A DNA stretch of 64,000 nucleotides from an uncultured Collinsella sp. (GTDB lineage: Bacteria > Actinomycetota > Coriobacteriia > Coriobacteriales > Coriobacteriaceae): positions 1-64,000 of the forward strand of contig UQIV01000013.1 in NCBI GenBank assembly GCA_900541205.1. The letters are read 5' to 3'. Of the stretch, positions 1 through 7,448 are shown one piece after another (within the stretch, counting starts at the first letter, position 1; every line of letters begins with the position of its first letter). The notes under the pieces were generated by a model, which saw only the letters and a list, made by a program, of their open reading frames with translations, had not been told where the DNA came from and searched no databases. The translations under genes were made by a program, and so were the position numbers.

Positions 1-130
1 AAGAGCGTCATTGCGGTTATAAGTTGGCGGGTTGGGGGGGTTTTGTGCGTTGGGGTTAATTTGGTATTTTTGGGCGTTTTGAATCGTTTAAACAGTCCCT
101 ATTTCACCGCAACTTATGAAGGGGATGGGG
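1..130. other. window edge, non-coding downstream of mnmA
   Basis: No gene is visible here. Positions 99-114 read CTATTTCACCGCAACT, which recurs exactly at 11139-11154, where it is the right arm of a hairpin. The matching left arm is not seen here; it may be degenerate or lie outside the window. Confidence 0.5.
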
Positions 131-1231
131 CTACTTGATGGCTGCCGTGACGGTACCGCCGCCCAGGACGATGTCGCCGCGGTAGACTACAACGGCTTGG
201 CCGGGGGCGATGGCTCGCTGCGGCTCGTCAAAAGTCAGCAGCATTTGCCCGTCTTCGCCGCGCGTAAGGGTCGCTGCCTGGTCTTTCTGACGGTAGCGGT
301 GCTTGGCGCCCACGCGAATGCCGCCGGCATCGAGCCCTGCTTCCATGCGGTCGGCGGGGGCGCTCCAGATCCAGTCGTTGGCCGTGAGCGCTGTGGCCGT
401 CAGGTCCTCGGCCTCGCCCAGATGCACGGTGTTGTTGACGGTGTCGACGCCCGTCACATACACGGGATGCGCCATCGCGACGCCCAAGCCCTTGCGCTGG
501 CCGATGGTATAGCGCAGCGCGCCGTTGTGGCGTCCGACCACGCTGCCGTCGCGCCATACGATGTCGCCCGGTGCAGCGGGATGTCCGCAGCGGCGCTCGA
601 TATAGCCCGCGTAGTCACCGTCTGGAATAAAGCAGATGTCCTCGCTTTCGGCCTTCTTGGCGTTGGCAAAGCCCTGTTCGGCGGCTATGCGGCGCACGTC
701 GTGCTCCTTGTCCAGGCCCGCCAGTGGAAAGATCGTGCGCGCCAGGCGCTCCTGCGTAAGCGAATACAAAAAGTAGCTTTGGTCCTTTTTGGGATCTTCG
801 CCGCGATGCAGCTGCCAGGTGCCGTCTGCCGCCTGGCTTGTTTTGGCGTAATGTCCCGTTGCGATGTAGTCGCAGCCCATGTTCAGCGCCGCATCGAGCA
901 GTGCGCCAAACTTAATGTGGCGGTTGCAGATGATGCACGGGTTGGGCGTCAGCCCTTCCTGGTAGGCGGTCACAAAGCGCTCGATCACGTTGCGGTCGAA
1001 GGTTTGCTGCAGGTCGAGCACATGGTGGGGTATCCCCAGGCGCTCGGCGACGGCCTTTGCATCGGCGATATCGCGATCGACTTTGCTCATACCTGTTGCG
1101 GAATCGGGTGCGGGGCAGGTGAGGCGCATGGTGGCACCGACGCATTCGTAACCCTGACTTTTGAGCAGATACGCGGTCACGCTGGAATCGACGCCGCCGC
1201 TCATGGCGACGAGCACGCGCTTATTGTACAT
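131..1231 (-). CDS. mnmA: tRNA-specific 2-thiouridylase MnmA
   Basis: The product (366 aa) matches MnmA, the ATP-dependent enzyme that places sulfur on U34 of Lys/Glu/Gln tRNAs. The PP-loop SGGVDSS lies at residues 11-17. The catalytic cysteine pair is visible: C99 in NPCIICN and C200 in EDICFIP. The C-terminal part fits the central and beta-barrel domains (TIGQRKGLG, FDEPQRAIAPGQ). The ATG at 1231 is preceded by GGAGAACCTCCCC-like purine-rich sequence. A possible extended -10 (TGCTACAAT on the minus strand, near 1303-1310) lies upstream. cysK lies upstream on the same strand but about 180 bases away. Length and motifs are normal for the family. Confidence 0.97.
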   Translation of the reverse strand: MYNKRVLVAMSGGVDSSVTAYLLKSQGYECVGATMRLTCPAPDSATGMSKVDRDIADAKAVAERLGIPHHVLDLQQTFDRNVIERFVTAYQEGLTPNPCIICNRHIKFGALLDAALNMGCDYIATGHYAKTSQAADGTWQLHRGEDPKKDQSYFLYSLTQERLARTIFPLAGLDKEHDVRRIAAEQGFANAKKAESEDICFIPDGDYAGYIERRCGHPAAPGDIVWRDGSVVGRHNGALRYTIGQRKGLGVAMAHPVYVTGVDTVNNTVHLGEAEDLTATALTANDWIWSAPADRMEAGLDAGGIRVGAKHRYRQKDQAATLTRGEDGQMLLTFDEPQRAIAPGQAVVVYRGDIVLGGGTVTAAIK

Positions 1232-1391
1232 GGGGAGGTTCTCCTTGGTGGCATGTGGCCAAAAAAGAAAAGCGTCGCGGGAGGCTGGTTCCGCGCCGCA
1301 GACATTGTAGCAAGTTCGGGCGTCCTGTGGGACACCCTGTTGGGATGAGCTCAGGCTGCCAGAAGAGAGGGGAGACCGGCGTGCCTTGGAC

Positions 1392-1406
1392 TCGTTCTAA
1401 GAACGA
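1392..1406. other. 15-bp palindrome between cysK and mnmA
   Basis: TCGTTCT-A-AGAACGA is a perfect dyad 7 bases past the cysK stop and about 160 bases upstream of the mnmA start. There is no T-run, so it is a weak terminator candidate. It could instead be an operator. Confidence 0.4.
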
Positions 1407-1412
1407 TAAGCT

Positions 1413-2351
1413 CTAGTCCTGGAAGAGCGCCGTGGACAGGTAGCGCTCGCCGGTGTCGGCGAGCAGCGCCACGATGGTCTTACCCTCGTTCTCGGGGCGC
1501 TTGGCCAGCTGCAGCGCGGCCCACACGGCGGCGCCGGACGAAATGCCCACGAGCACGCCCTCCTTGTGGCCCACGGCGCGGCCGGTGGCAAAGGCGTCGT
1601 CGTTCTCGACGGAGATGATCTCGTCATAGACCTGGGTATCGAGGACGTCGGGCACAAAGCCGGCGCCAATACCCTGGATCTTGTGCGGGCCGGCCTGGCC
1701 CTTAGAGAGTACCGGGGAGGTGGCGGGCTCGACGGCGACAACCTGAATCTGGGGGTTCTGCTCCTTGAGGAACTCGCCCACGCCGGTCACGGTGCCGCCA
1801 GTGCCAACGCCGGCGACGAAGATGTCGACCTTGCCGTCGGTGTCATCCCAGATCTCGGGGCCGGTCGTGGCCTTGTGGATGGCGGGGTTGGCGGGGTTCA
1901 CAAACTGGCCGGCGAGTATGCTGTTGGGAGTCTCCTTCTGCAGCTCCTCGGCCTTGGCGATAGCGCCCTTCATGCCTTTGGAGCCGTCGGTGAGCACGAG
2001 CTGTGCGCCGTATGCCTGCATAAGCTTGCGGCGCTCGACGGACATGGTCTCGGGCATGGTGATGATCACCTTGTAGCCGCGAGCCGCCGCCACCGAGGCG
2101 ATGCCGACGCCGGTGTTGCCGCTCGTGGGCTCGATGATGGTGTAGTCGCCACCGCGCACGAGCTTGCCGGCCTTCTCGGCCTCATCGATCATGTTCTTGG
2201 CGACGCGGTCTTTGACGGAGCCGGCGGGGTTGAAGTATTCCAGCTTGACGAGTACGCGGGCCTTGAGGTCCTCATCGGCCTCAAAGTGAGTGAACTCCAG
2301 AAGCGGGGTATGGCCGATAAGCTGATCGATGGACGTGTAAACCTTGCTCAT
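1413..2351 (-). CDS. cysK: cysteine synthase A (O-acetylserine sulfhydrylase)
   Basis: This PLP enzyme makes cysteine from O-acetylserine and sulfide. The product (312 aa) has the PLP-lysine motif NPAGSVKDR (K47), the substrate loop PTSGNTG and the phosphate-binding GVGTGGTVTG. These are complete for CysK. The ATG at 2351 follows a GGAGG at good spacing. It is divergent from an Rrf2 regulator, and a 13-bp dyad sits over the likely cysK -10. That suggests cysteine or sulfur control by its neighbour. CysM and cystathionine beta-synthase are close relatives, but length and motifs favour CysK. Confidence 0.95.
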   Translation of the reverse strand: MSKVYTSIDQLIGHTPLLEFTHFEADEDLKARVLVKLEYFNPAGSVKDRVAKNMIDEAEKAGKLVRGGDYTIIEPTSGNTGVGIASVAAARGYKVIITMPETMSVERRKLMQAYGAQLVLTDGSKGMKGAIAKAEELQKETPNSILAGQFVNPANPAIHKATTGPEIWDDTDGKVDIFVAGVGTGGTVTGVGEFLKEQNPQIQVVAVEPATSPVLSKGQAGPHKIQGIGAGFVPDVLDTQVYDEIISVENDDAFATGRAVGHKEGVLVGISSGAAVWAALQLAKRPENEGKTIVALLADTGERYLSTALFQD

Positions 2352-2423
2352 GATGAACCTCCAAAGTGTTCAAATGACTGGATACCGTGTGGTTTTACGG
2401 TGTGTGTAGCAGCAAAACCCACA

Positions 2424-2436
2424 AACCTTATAGGTT
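2424..2436. promoter_or_regulatory. operator-like dyad over the cysK -10
   Basis: AACCTTATAGGTT is a perfect inverted repeat. On the minus strand it contains TATAAG, a plausible -10 for cysK, with a weak -35 (TTCCAA) 17 bases upstream. A repressor bound here would block cysK; the adjacent Rrf2 protein is the obvious candidate. This is inference. Confidence 0.45.
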
Positions 2437-2604
2437 GTTCGTTTTGCTGTTGGAAAGCATAGTAGACACTAAAGCCTAGTAACGCAATAGGAAATAGAAG
2501 ATTATTACGAGTCGATTAACCATCTTGACGGGAATGGGTATTTTCAAAACCAATTTTTCGGCTAGAATTTCTACGGACTAAATGACCGAAAGGCAGCACT
2601 ATAC

Positions 2605-3033
2605 ATGTTGGTTTCTACTAAGGGCAGATATGCCCTGCGCGTTATGGTCGATCTGGCCGAGCACCAGGCGGCCGGTCGCATCCCGCTCAAAGAGATCGCG
2701 GCGCGACAGGGGATTTCCGAGAAATATCTCGAGAACATCTTGGCTACGCTCGTACGTGCCAACATGCTCTCGGGCATGCGTGGCAAGGGCGGCGGCTACG
2801 TGCTCACGCGCCCGCCCGAGCAGTACACGGTGGGCGAGATCTTGCGTCTGACCGAGGGCAGCCTAGCACCGGTCGCATGCCTGGACGGCGACTGCAAGGG
2901 CTGTTCGCGTTCGGACGAGTGCCCCACGCTCGACGTGTGGAAGAACCTGGACAAGCTCATCAACGACTACCTCGACGGTGTGACGCTCGATCAACTTGTC
3001 GCTCCCAACCATGGCTACGACTACGTCATCTAA
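2605..3033 (+). CDS. Rrf2 family transcriptional regulator (IscR/CymR type)
   Basis: A 142-aa winged-helix regulator opening with the classic Rrf2 pattern (STKGRYALRVMVDLA) and the recognition helix segment ISEKYLENIL, followed by the wing GKGGGYVLTRP. Four cysteines lie at 92, 97, 100 and 106, close to the three cluster cysteines of IscR, so Fe-S or thiol sensing is likely. CymR regulators next to cysK usually lack these. The gene is divergent from cysK, which suggests control of cysteine synthesis or Fe-S homeostasis. The ATG at 2605 has only a modest AAAGG upstream. It ends before a strong bidirectional terminator. Confidence 0.9.
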   Translation: MLVSTKGRYALRVMVDLAEHQAAGRIPLKEIAARQGISEKYLENILATLVRANMLSGMRGKGGGYVLTRPPEQYTVGEILRLTEGSLAPVACLDGDCKGCSRSDECPTLDVWKNLDKLINDYLDGVTLDQLVAPNHGYDYVI

Positions 3034-3043
3034 CCCACACCTG

Positions 3044-3066
3044 CATTTGGGGACGGGGTAGAAATG
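3044..3066. repeat. small hairpin with GGGGACGGGG loop
   Basis: CATTT and AAATG flank a loop containing GGGGACGGGG. It is one of several window hairpins sharing this loop but not the stem (see 15074, 15164, 61001, 63106). Confidence 0.45.
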
Positions 3067-3102
3067 GTAGATTCTCTCGTCCTTTGAGACTTGACAAATA
3101 AG

Positions 3103-3139
3103 AAGGCCGCCCATTTTTGCGATGGGCGGCCTTCGTTTT
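3103..3139. terminator. bidirectional terminator
   Basis: A 12-bp perfect stem (AAGGCCGCCCAT / ATGGGCGGCCTT) is followed by CGTTTTA on the plus strand and a T-rich tail on the minus strand. It separates the convergent Rrf2 gene and the holin-like gene. Confidence 0.85.
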
Positions 3140-3174
3140 AGGCTGTTGAGACGGGCACGGCCGGAATGGCCGTT

Positions 3175-3540
3175 TTAGCCCTCGGCGATGCTGTCGAGAA
3201 TGCTGCGCATGATGGATACCAGGATGCTGCCCATAAAGGCCGATCCAAAGCTGGCGATGGAGATACCCGCGCCCAGCAGATTGACCGACAGGTAGCTGGC
3301 CAGCTCGAGCATAAAGCTGTTGACTACGAGCTGAAAAATACCAAGCGTAATAATAGTGAGCGGCAGAGAGATAACCGTGAGGAACGGCTTGACGAGCGAG
3401 TCGACGATGTTGAGGAATAGTCCCACAAAGGCGAAACAGACCCAGGCCTCGGCGAAACCGAAGGGTTGGATGCCGGGGACGAGGAACGTGGCGATCGCGA
3501 TGGCGATCGAAGTAAAGAGCCAGTTAAGCATAAAGCGCAT
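3175..3540 (-). CDS. phage holin family 4 (YvlD-like) membrane protein
   Basis: I take the start at ATG 3540 (121 aa) because GAAAGGATCC lies just upstream; the open frame extends further but the extra residues look non-coding. About four hydrophobic segments span the protein: MLNWLFTSIAIAIATFLVPGI, the AWVCFAFVGLFLNIVDSLVKP region, ISLPLTIITLGIFQLVVNSF and the C-terminal helix. The pattern of short amphipathic-hydrophobic helices with VKPxxxxxSLPLTIxTLGxF matches PF04020. Despite the name, chromosomal members are small membrane proteins of unknown function, not lysis holins. No phage genes are nearby. Confidence 0.8.
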   Translation of the reverse strand: MRFMLNWLFTSIAIAIATFLVPGIQPFGFAEAWVCFAFVGLFLNIVDSLVKPFLTVISLPLTIITLGIFQLVVNSFMLELASYLSVNLLGAGISIASFGSAFMGSILVSIMRSILDSIAEG

Positions 3541-3863
3541 GTAGGGATCCTTTCTTGCGCGGGGAGAGTTGGTGACGCGTGAAGCAGCTTGCCGTGGCGA
3601 CTTGCACGGCTGCGCGAACGCGGGGCCTTGCCTGGACGCCCATTGTCGCAAATATTCGTGGAGCTTACGTGCGCATTCGGTTTCTAAACGGCGTTCGTCC
3701 TGAAAAACGCGCCGCTGGCAGAGAGTCTTGTCGCTTTAGTTTGGTGGTGTGCTAAACTGCTACGGGCAAAAGCCACAGGCGTTGCCCTATTGCATAGAAC
3801 GGGCGAACGATGCCCGATGTCAGTATCAACTTCGATGCCTTTTGGCGGGTTTGGCGGTGGTCG
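3541..3863. other. intergenic between divergent holin-like and YerC-type genes
   Basis: No gene is seen. A weak + strand promoter candidate is TTGTCG at 3728-3733 with an extended -10 TGCTAAACT ending at 3758 (19-base spacing), which would serve the YerC-type gene. Confidence 0.3.
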
Positions 3864-4163
3864 ATGAATATCGAGAACATGTTTGACAAGCCTGATGTCA
3901 AGCAGCTGGTCCACGCATTTAGCCTTTTGGACGACGAGAAGGATATCCAAGCGTTTTTGACCGATATCTGCACGCCGCGCGAGATATGCGATCTTTCGCA
4001 ACGTCTGCAGGTTGCGCGTTATCTGGATGAGGGCGAGCCTTATGTTGAGGTTCAAGCCCGTACTGGCGCTTCGTCCACCACGGTGAGCCGTGTGTCCAAG
4101 GCGCTCAACGGCGAGTACGGTGGCTACCGCAAAATCCTCATTAAGCTGGAGGACGGCGAGTAG
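3864..4163 (+). CDS. YerC/YecD family TrpR-like regulator
   Basis: A 99-aa protein in the TrpR superfamily: an all-helical DNA-binding fold with the helix-turn-helix TPREICDLSQRLQVARYL...SSTTVSRVSKAL. I chose ATG 3864 (MNIENMF) because the family is about 95-100 aa; an in-frame ATG at 3810 would add 18 residues with no better ribosome site. The YerC/YecD group is distinct from tryptophan repressor and its ligand is not established. It stands alone with its own terminator, upstream of the AddB-like gene. No trp genes are nearby. Confidence 0.88.
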   Translation: MNIENMFDKPDVKQLVHAFSLLDDEKDIQAFLTDICTPREICDLSQRLQVARYLDEGEPYVEVQARTGASSTTVSRVSKALNGEYGGYRKILIKLEDGE

Positions 4164-4186
4164 GCCGCGCCATAAACGAATTGTAC

Positions 4187-4213
4187 AAAACCGCTCCTCC
4201 GGGGGCGGTTTTT
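4187..4213 (+). terminator. Rho-independent terminator
   Basis: An ACCGC(C)-GGCGGT stem followed by TTTTTA, directly after the YerC-type gene. Confidence 0.8.
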
Positions 4214-4346
4214 ATATGCCCGCAATTGGCTGGTGCGTTGGGGTCAGGTTGCTTTGTACCAAAAGATGGAGCTGCGGTGGCAATGTGTCCGCTTGGGCGG
4301 GTAGGATGGATGCATTGATTATTGCGAACAGTTTGAGCGGAGGACC

Positions 4347-7300
4347 ATGCCTGTTCGAATCTATACCACCAATGCCGGCACGGATTTGAGTGATGCCGAG
4401 TCGGCGCTGCTTGCCGACCTTGTTGGCTGCCACGGACGTGCCGTGCTGCTGACACCTACGTTTGCCGAGCTCGACCTGTGCCGTCATGATGCGGCGGAAG
4501 CCGGGATTTCGCTGGGCATTGACTACAAGACGCCTACATCGTGGCTTCGCTCGCTTTGGGAGCTTATGGGCGACGGGCGCGGTTTCGTCGACAACCTGCA
4601 GCGCCAGATGCTGTTCTCGGACATGGTCACGCGTCTCGACGATGCCGACCTGCAGCCACTTTCGCGCAGCCAGGGCACAGTGCGCATGCTCGCGCGCATG
4701 GCCCGCGACGTGTTGCCGGGCGTTGCGGGGACGGGTGCCGAACGATGCCGTGGCGACAACTGCCAGCCTGAGCCAAAAAGCGATGCCGAGGCTCGTGTGT
4801 TCGAGCTTTTGCGCGCCTACGCGGGCGGTTTGGACCGTCGAGATATGGTTGAGCCCTGCGAGGCAGCTGACATTATGACCAGTGTCCTGGCCGATAGCCT
4901 GCCAGCGTGCACTCGCGCCGTATGCGTGCGCGGTATCACGTCGTTTACGCACGGTCTGCTCGAGCTGCTGTCTGCCGTGGCGAACAATGGGGGAGAGGTC
5001 GTCGTGCTGCTTGCCCGCGAGCAGGCGGCGATGCGCGAGGAGCTTGCCGCGGCATTTGATGCCCGCGATGTGTTGTTTGAGATCGCGCCGCTAGGGGAAG
5101 GTGTCGGCGCGTCTGATGCCGCTTGCGGGACCGCCGCTCAGCCTGCCTTTATTGAGGTCGCTGGCCCCCATGCCCGTGCTCATGTCTATGCGGACGCCAT
5201 CGATAAGTTGGTGAAAGCGCACAAGGAGTCCAAGGCCGATAAAGCTACTGCAACGCCCGCCGACCCCGTGCGCGTGCTCGTTGTTTCTGCCCGGGCGCCC
5301 CAGCTGTTCGGCGAGCTCGCTGCCCGTTTGGCGGCGCGTCACATTGCGGCCGAGACGGCTGAGTTCACGGCGTTTTCCCAGTCCAACGCGGGCAGGCAGT
5401 TTACGGCGCTCGCCAACCTGATCGAGCGTATGAAAGCCGCCGACGAGGGCACCGCTTCCAAGACCGAGTGGTGGCCCGCTCCGGAGCTTACCGACTGGAT
5501 CTACAGCCCGCTTTCGGGTGCCGACGCCGCCAGCGCGCGCACGTTCGACAAGAATATGCGTCTCTCGCGTAGCAAGACTACCGCGGGCGTTAAGAGCCTG
5601 CTGCAGAGCGTCCAAGGCCAGGTGAGGGGCGCGCGCAAGGCGGCGAGCGACGAGAACTGGTTTAAGAACGTGCCATGCGTGGTCTCGGACGTGTTTCAGG
5701 CGCTGTGGCGCGACAAACCCGTGACGGCGCTCAAGGCCATGCTTGCCGTTGTCGAGGCGTTGCCCGATCGTTTGCTGGGCGGCTTGGATGGTCAAGCCCG
5801 TCGCCAGGCGGAGGTGGCCCTGCTGCGACATGCCATCGACATCCTTATGAACGACGCCCGCGCGCTCGACGTGTCGCAGGCCGCGACCGTGCCCGTGCTC
5901 GATGACGTTCGTACCAAGGTGGACAAGCGCAGCACCGCATACGATTACGAGACCTACGAGGTCGACCGCACGCCGCGCGCCCAGGTGCGCTTTGCGTCGC
6001 TTGCCGATGCGGCAGCCCTGCGCCCCGGCAGCTACGATGCCGTCCTGTTTGCCGACGTCGACTTGGACAGCTATCCGCTCTCACATGAGGAGGGCCCGCT
6101 GGCCACGCTGACGGCCGAGCTGGGGCGCAGTGGCGTGACGCTTGAGCCCGCGGCCCTGCTGCGCGTGCGCTTTGGCCGCGCGATGCAGGCGGCACGCGGC
6201 CCCGTTGTGCTCGCCCGCGTGGCCCACGATCGCCAGGCGCGCGAGTGCTATCCGGCTGCCGTGTGGACCGAGTTGCTGGCGCATGCCGAGGCCGCTGGCG
6301 TCGCCAAGGTTGCGTGCGTGGGCGAGGGCGGTATCGTCGCCGATTTTGATCCAGCGGCCGGCGAGGGCATCGAGTGCAAGCGCGTCGCGTGCGAGGCCCC
6401 TCAGCATTTGAGTGAGGCGGCTGTGCCGTACCTGGTCCTGCGTCGCCGCGATGGCGAGGGCGAGAACGCGCCGCTCGTGCCGCGTCTGACGTCCGCCTCG
6501 CAGATTGAGGCGTACTCGATGTGCCCGCTGTGCTGGTTCGTGTCGTATCGCGTGAAGCCCCAGTCCATCGACGCGGGCTTTGGCAACATGGAGAAGGGCA
6601 ACTTTGTCCACGATGTGCTGGAGCACCTGCATGCCCGCCTGCCCCAGGAGGGCATGGAGCGCGTGACGCCCGAGAATCTGCCGCGCGCTCAGGAGCTGCT
6701 GCGCGAGGTCTTTGACGAGACGTTGGCCGAGCACGCTGGCAAGCGAGGCACGGAGGGCCCGCTGGTGCCGCTCTCCGCGGTGGAGGAGCGCCAGGTGGCC
6801 GAAATCTTGCCGCAGCTGGAGGGCGTGCTTGCCTACGAGTCCGAGGCACTTGCCCCCTTTGCCCCGCGCTACCTGGAGTTCGCCTTCAACGAGCTCAAGG
6901 TCGAGTATGCCGGTTGGCCGCTTGGCGGGCGCATCGACCGCGTGGACGTGGACGCCGAGAATCGTGCCGTGGTGATCGACTACAAGCATCGCACGGGTGT
7001 TGAGGAGTTTAAGCTCGCCGACCCTACGGTGCGCGACGAGGAATCGGGCACGGCGCCCATCGACGATCCGCGCTGGTTGCCGCCACATACCCAAACGCTC
7101 ATCTACGCCCAGGCCATGCGCCGGGCGCTGGATTTGGACACCCGCGCGGCGCTCTACTTTTCGACCAAGGGCGGCAAGCCGGCGTTGCGCGGTGCCGCGA
7201 GCGCCGAGCTGCTCGAGGAAGAGCGCGGCGACGGTCGCATCCCGGGCCTTAAGAAAGGTTTCCCCGGCGAGGGCGGCAGCATGGACTTCGACGCCCTGCT

Positions 7301-7445
7301 CGATCGCGTGGAGGCCGGCATCGCCGAGCGCCTGCGCGAGCTCGAGGCAGGCAACGTTGCCGCCGTCGACCCGACGTCGGCTCAGGCCGCGCATGCGCGC
7401 TGCTCGTATAACCACGAAGGAACGTTTGTAAGGAGGGACGTGTAG
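4347..7445 (+). CDS. AddB/RexB-like PD-(D/E)XK nuclease subunit
   Basis: A 1032-aa protein with an unrecognised N-terminal half and a C-terminal RecB-type nuclease: SQIEAYSMCPLCWF near residue 725, GGRIDRVD near 861 and the catalytic VVIDYKH near 876, then QTLIYAQAMRRAL. Position just before an AddA-like helicase argues it is the AddB partner in end resection and recombination repair. There is no Walker A at the N-terminus. The terminal Fe-S cysteines of AddB (C-x2-C-x5-C) are reduced to H-A-R-C with glycine at the last position, so the usual 4Fe-4S cluster is probably absent or altered. GGAGGA precedes the ATG at 4347. Three bases separate it from the next gene. Confidence 0.85.
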   Translation: MPVRIYTTNAGTDLSDAESALLADLVGCHGRAVLLTPTFAELDLCRHDAAEAGISLGIDYKTPTSWLRSLWELMGDGRGFVDNLQRQMLFSDMVTRLDDADLQPLSRSQGTVRMLARMARDVLPGVAGTGAERCRGDNCQPEPKSDAEARVFELLRAYAGGLDRRDMVEPCEAADIMTSVLADSLPACTRAVCVRGITSFTHGLLELLSAVANNGGEVVVLLAREQAAMREELAAAFDARDVLFEIAPLGEGVGASDAACGTAAQPAFIEVAGPHARAHVYADAIDKLVKAHKESKADKATATPADPVRVLVVSARAPQLFGELAARLAARHIAAETAEFTAFSQSNAGRQFTALANLIERMKAADEGTASKTEWWPAPELTDWIYSPLSGADAASARTFDKNMRLSRSKTTAGVKSLLQSVQGQVRGARKAASDENWFKNVPCVVSDVFQALWRDKPVTALKAMLAVVEALPDRLLGGLDGQARRQAEVALLRHAIDILMNDARALDVSQAATVPVLDDVRTKVDKRSTAYDYETYEVDRTPRAQVRFASLADAAALRPGSYDAVLFADVDLDSYPLSHEEGPLATLTAELGRSGVTLEPAALLRVRFGRAMQAARGPVVLARVAHDRQARECYPAAVWTELLAHAEAAGVAKVACVGEGGIVADFDPAAGEGIECKRVACEAPQHLSEAAVPYLVLRRRDGEGENAPLVPRLTSASQIEAYSMCPLCWFVSYRVKPQSIDAGFGNMEKGNFVHDVLEHLHARLPQEGMERVTPENLPRAQELLREVFDETLAEHAGKRGTEGPLVPLSAVEERQVAEILPQLEGVLAYESEALAPFAPRYLEFAFNELKVEYAGWPLGGRIDRVDVDAENRAVVIDYKHRTGVEEFKLADPTVRDEESGTAPIDDPRWLPPHTQTLIYAQAMRRALDLDTRAALYFSTKGGKPALRGAASAELLEEERGDGRIPGLKKGFPGEGGSMDFDALLDRVEAGIAERLRELEAGNVAAVDPTSAQAAHARCSYNHEGTFVRRDV

Positions 7446-7448
7446 ACC

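Noticed and set aside
3175..3540. Holin name taken as evidence of prophage
   Set aside because: PF04020 members are common chromosomal membrane proteins, and no phage genes flank it.
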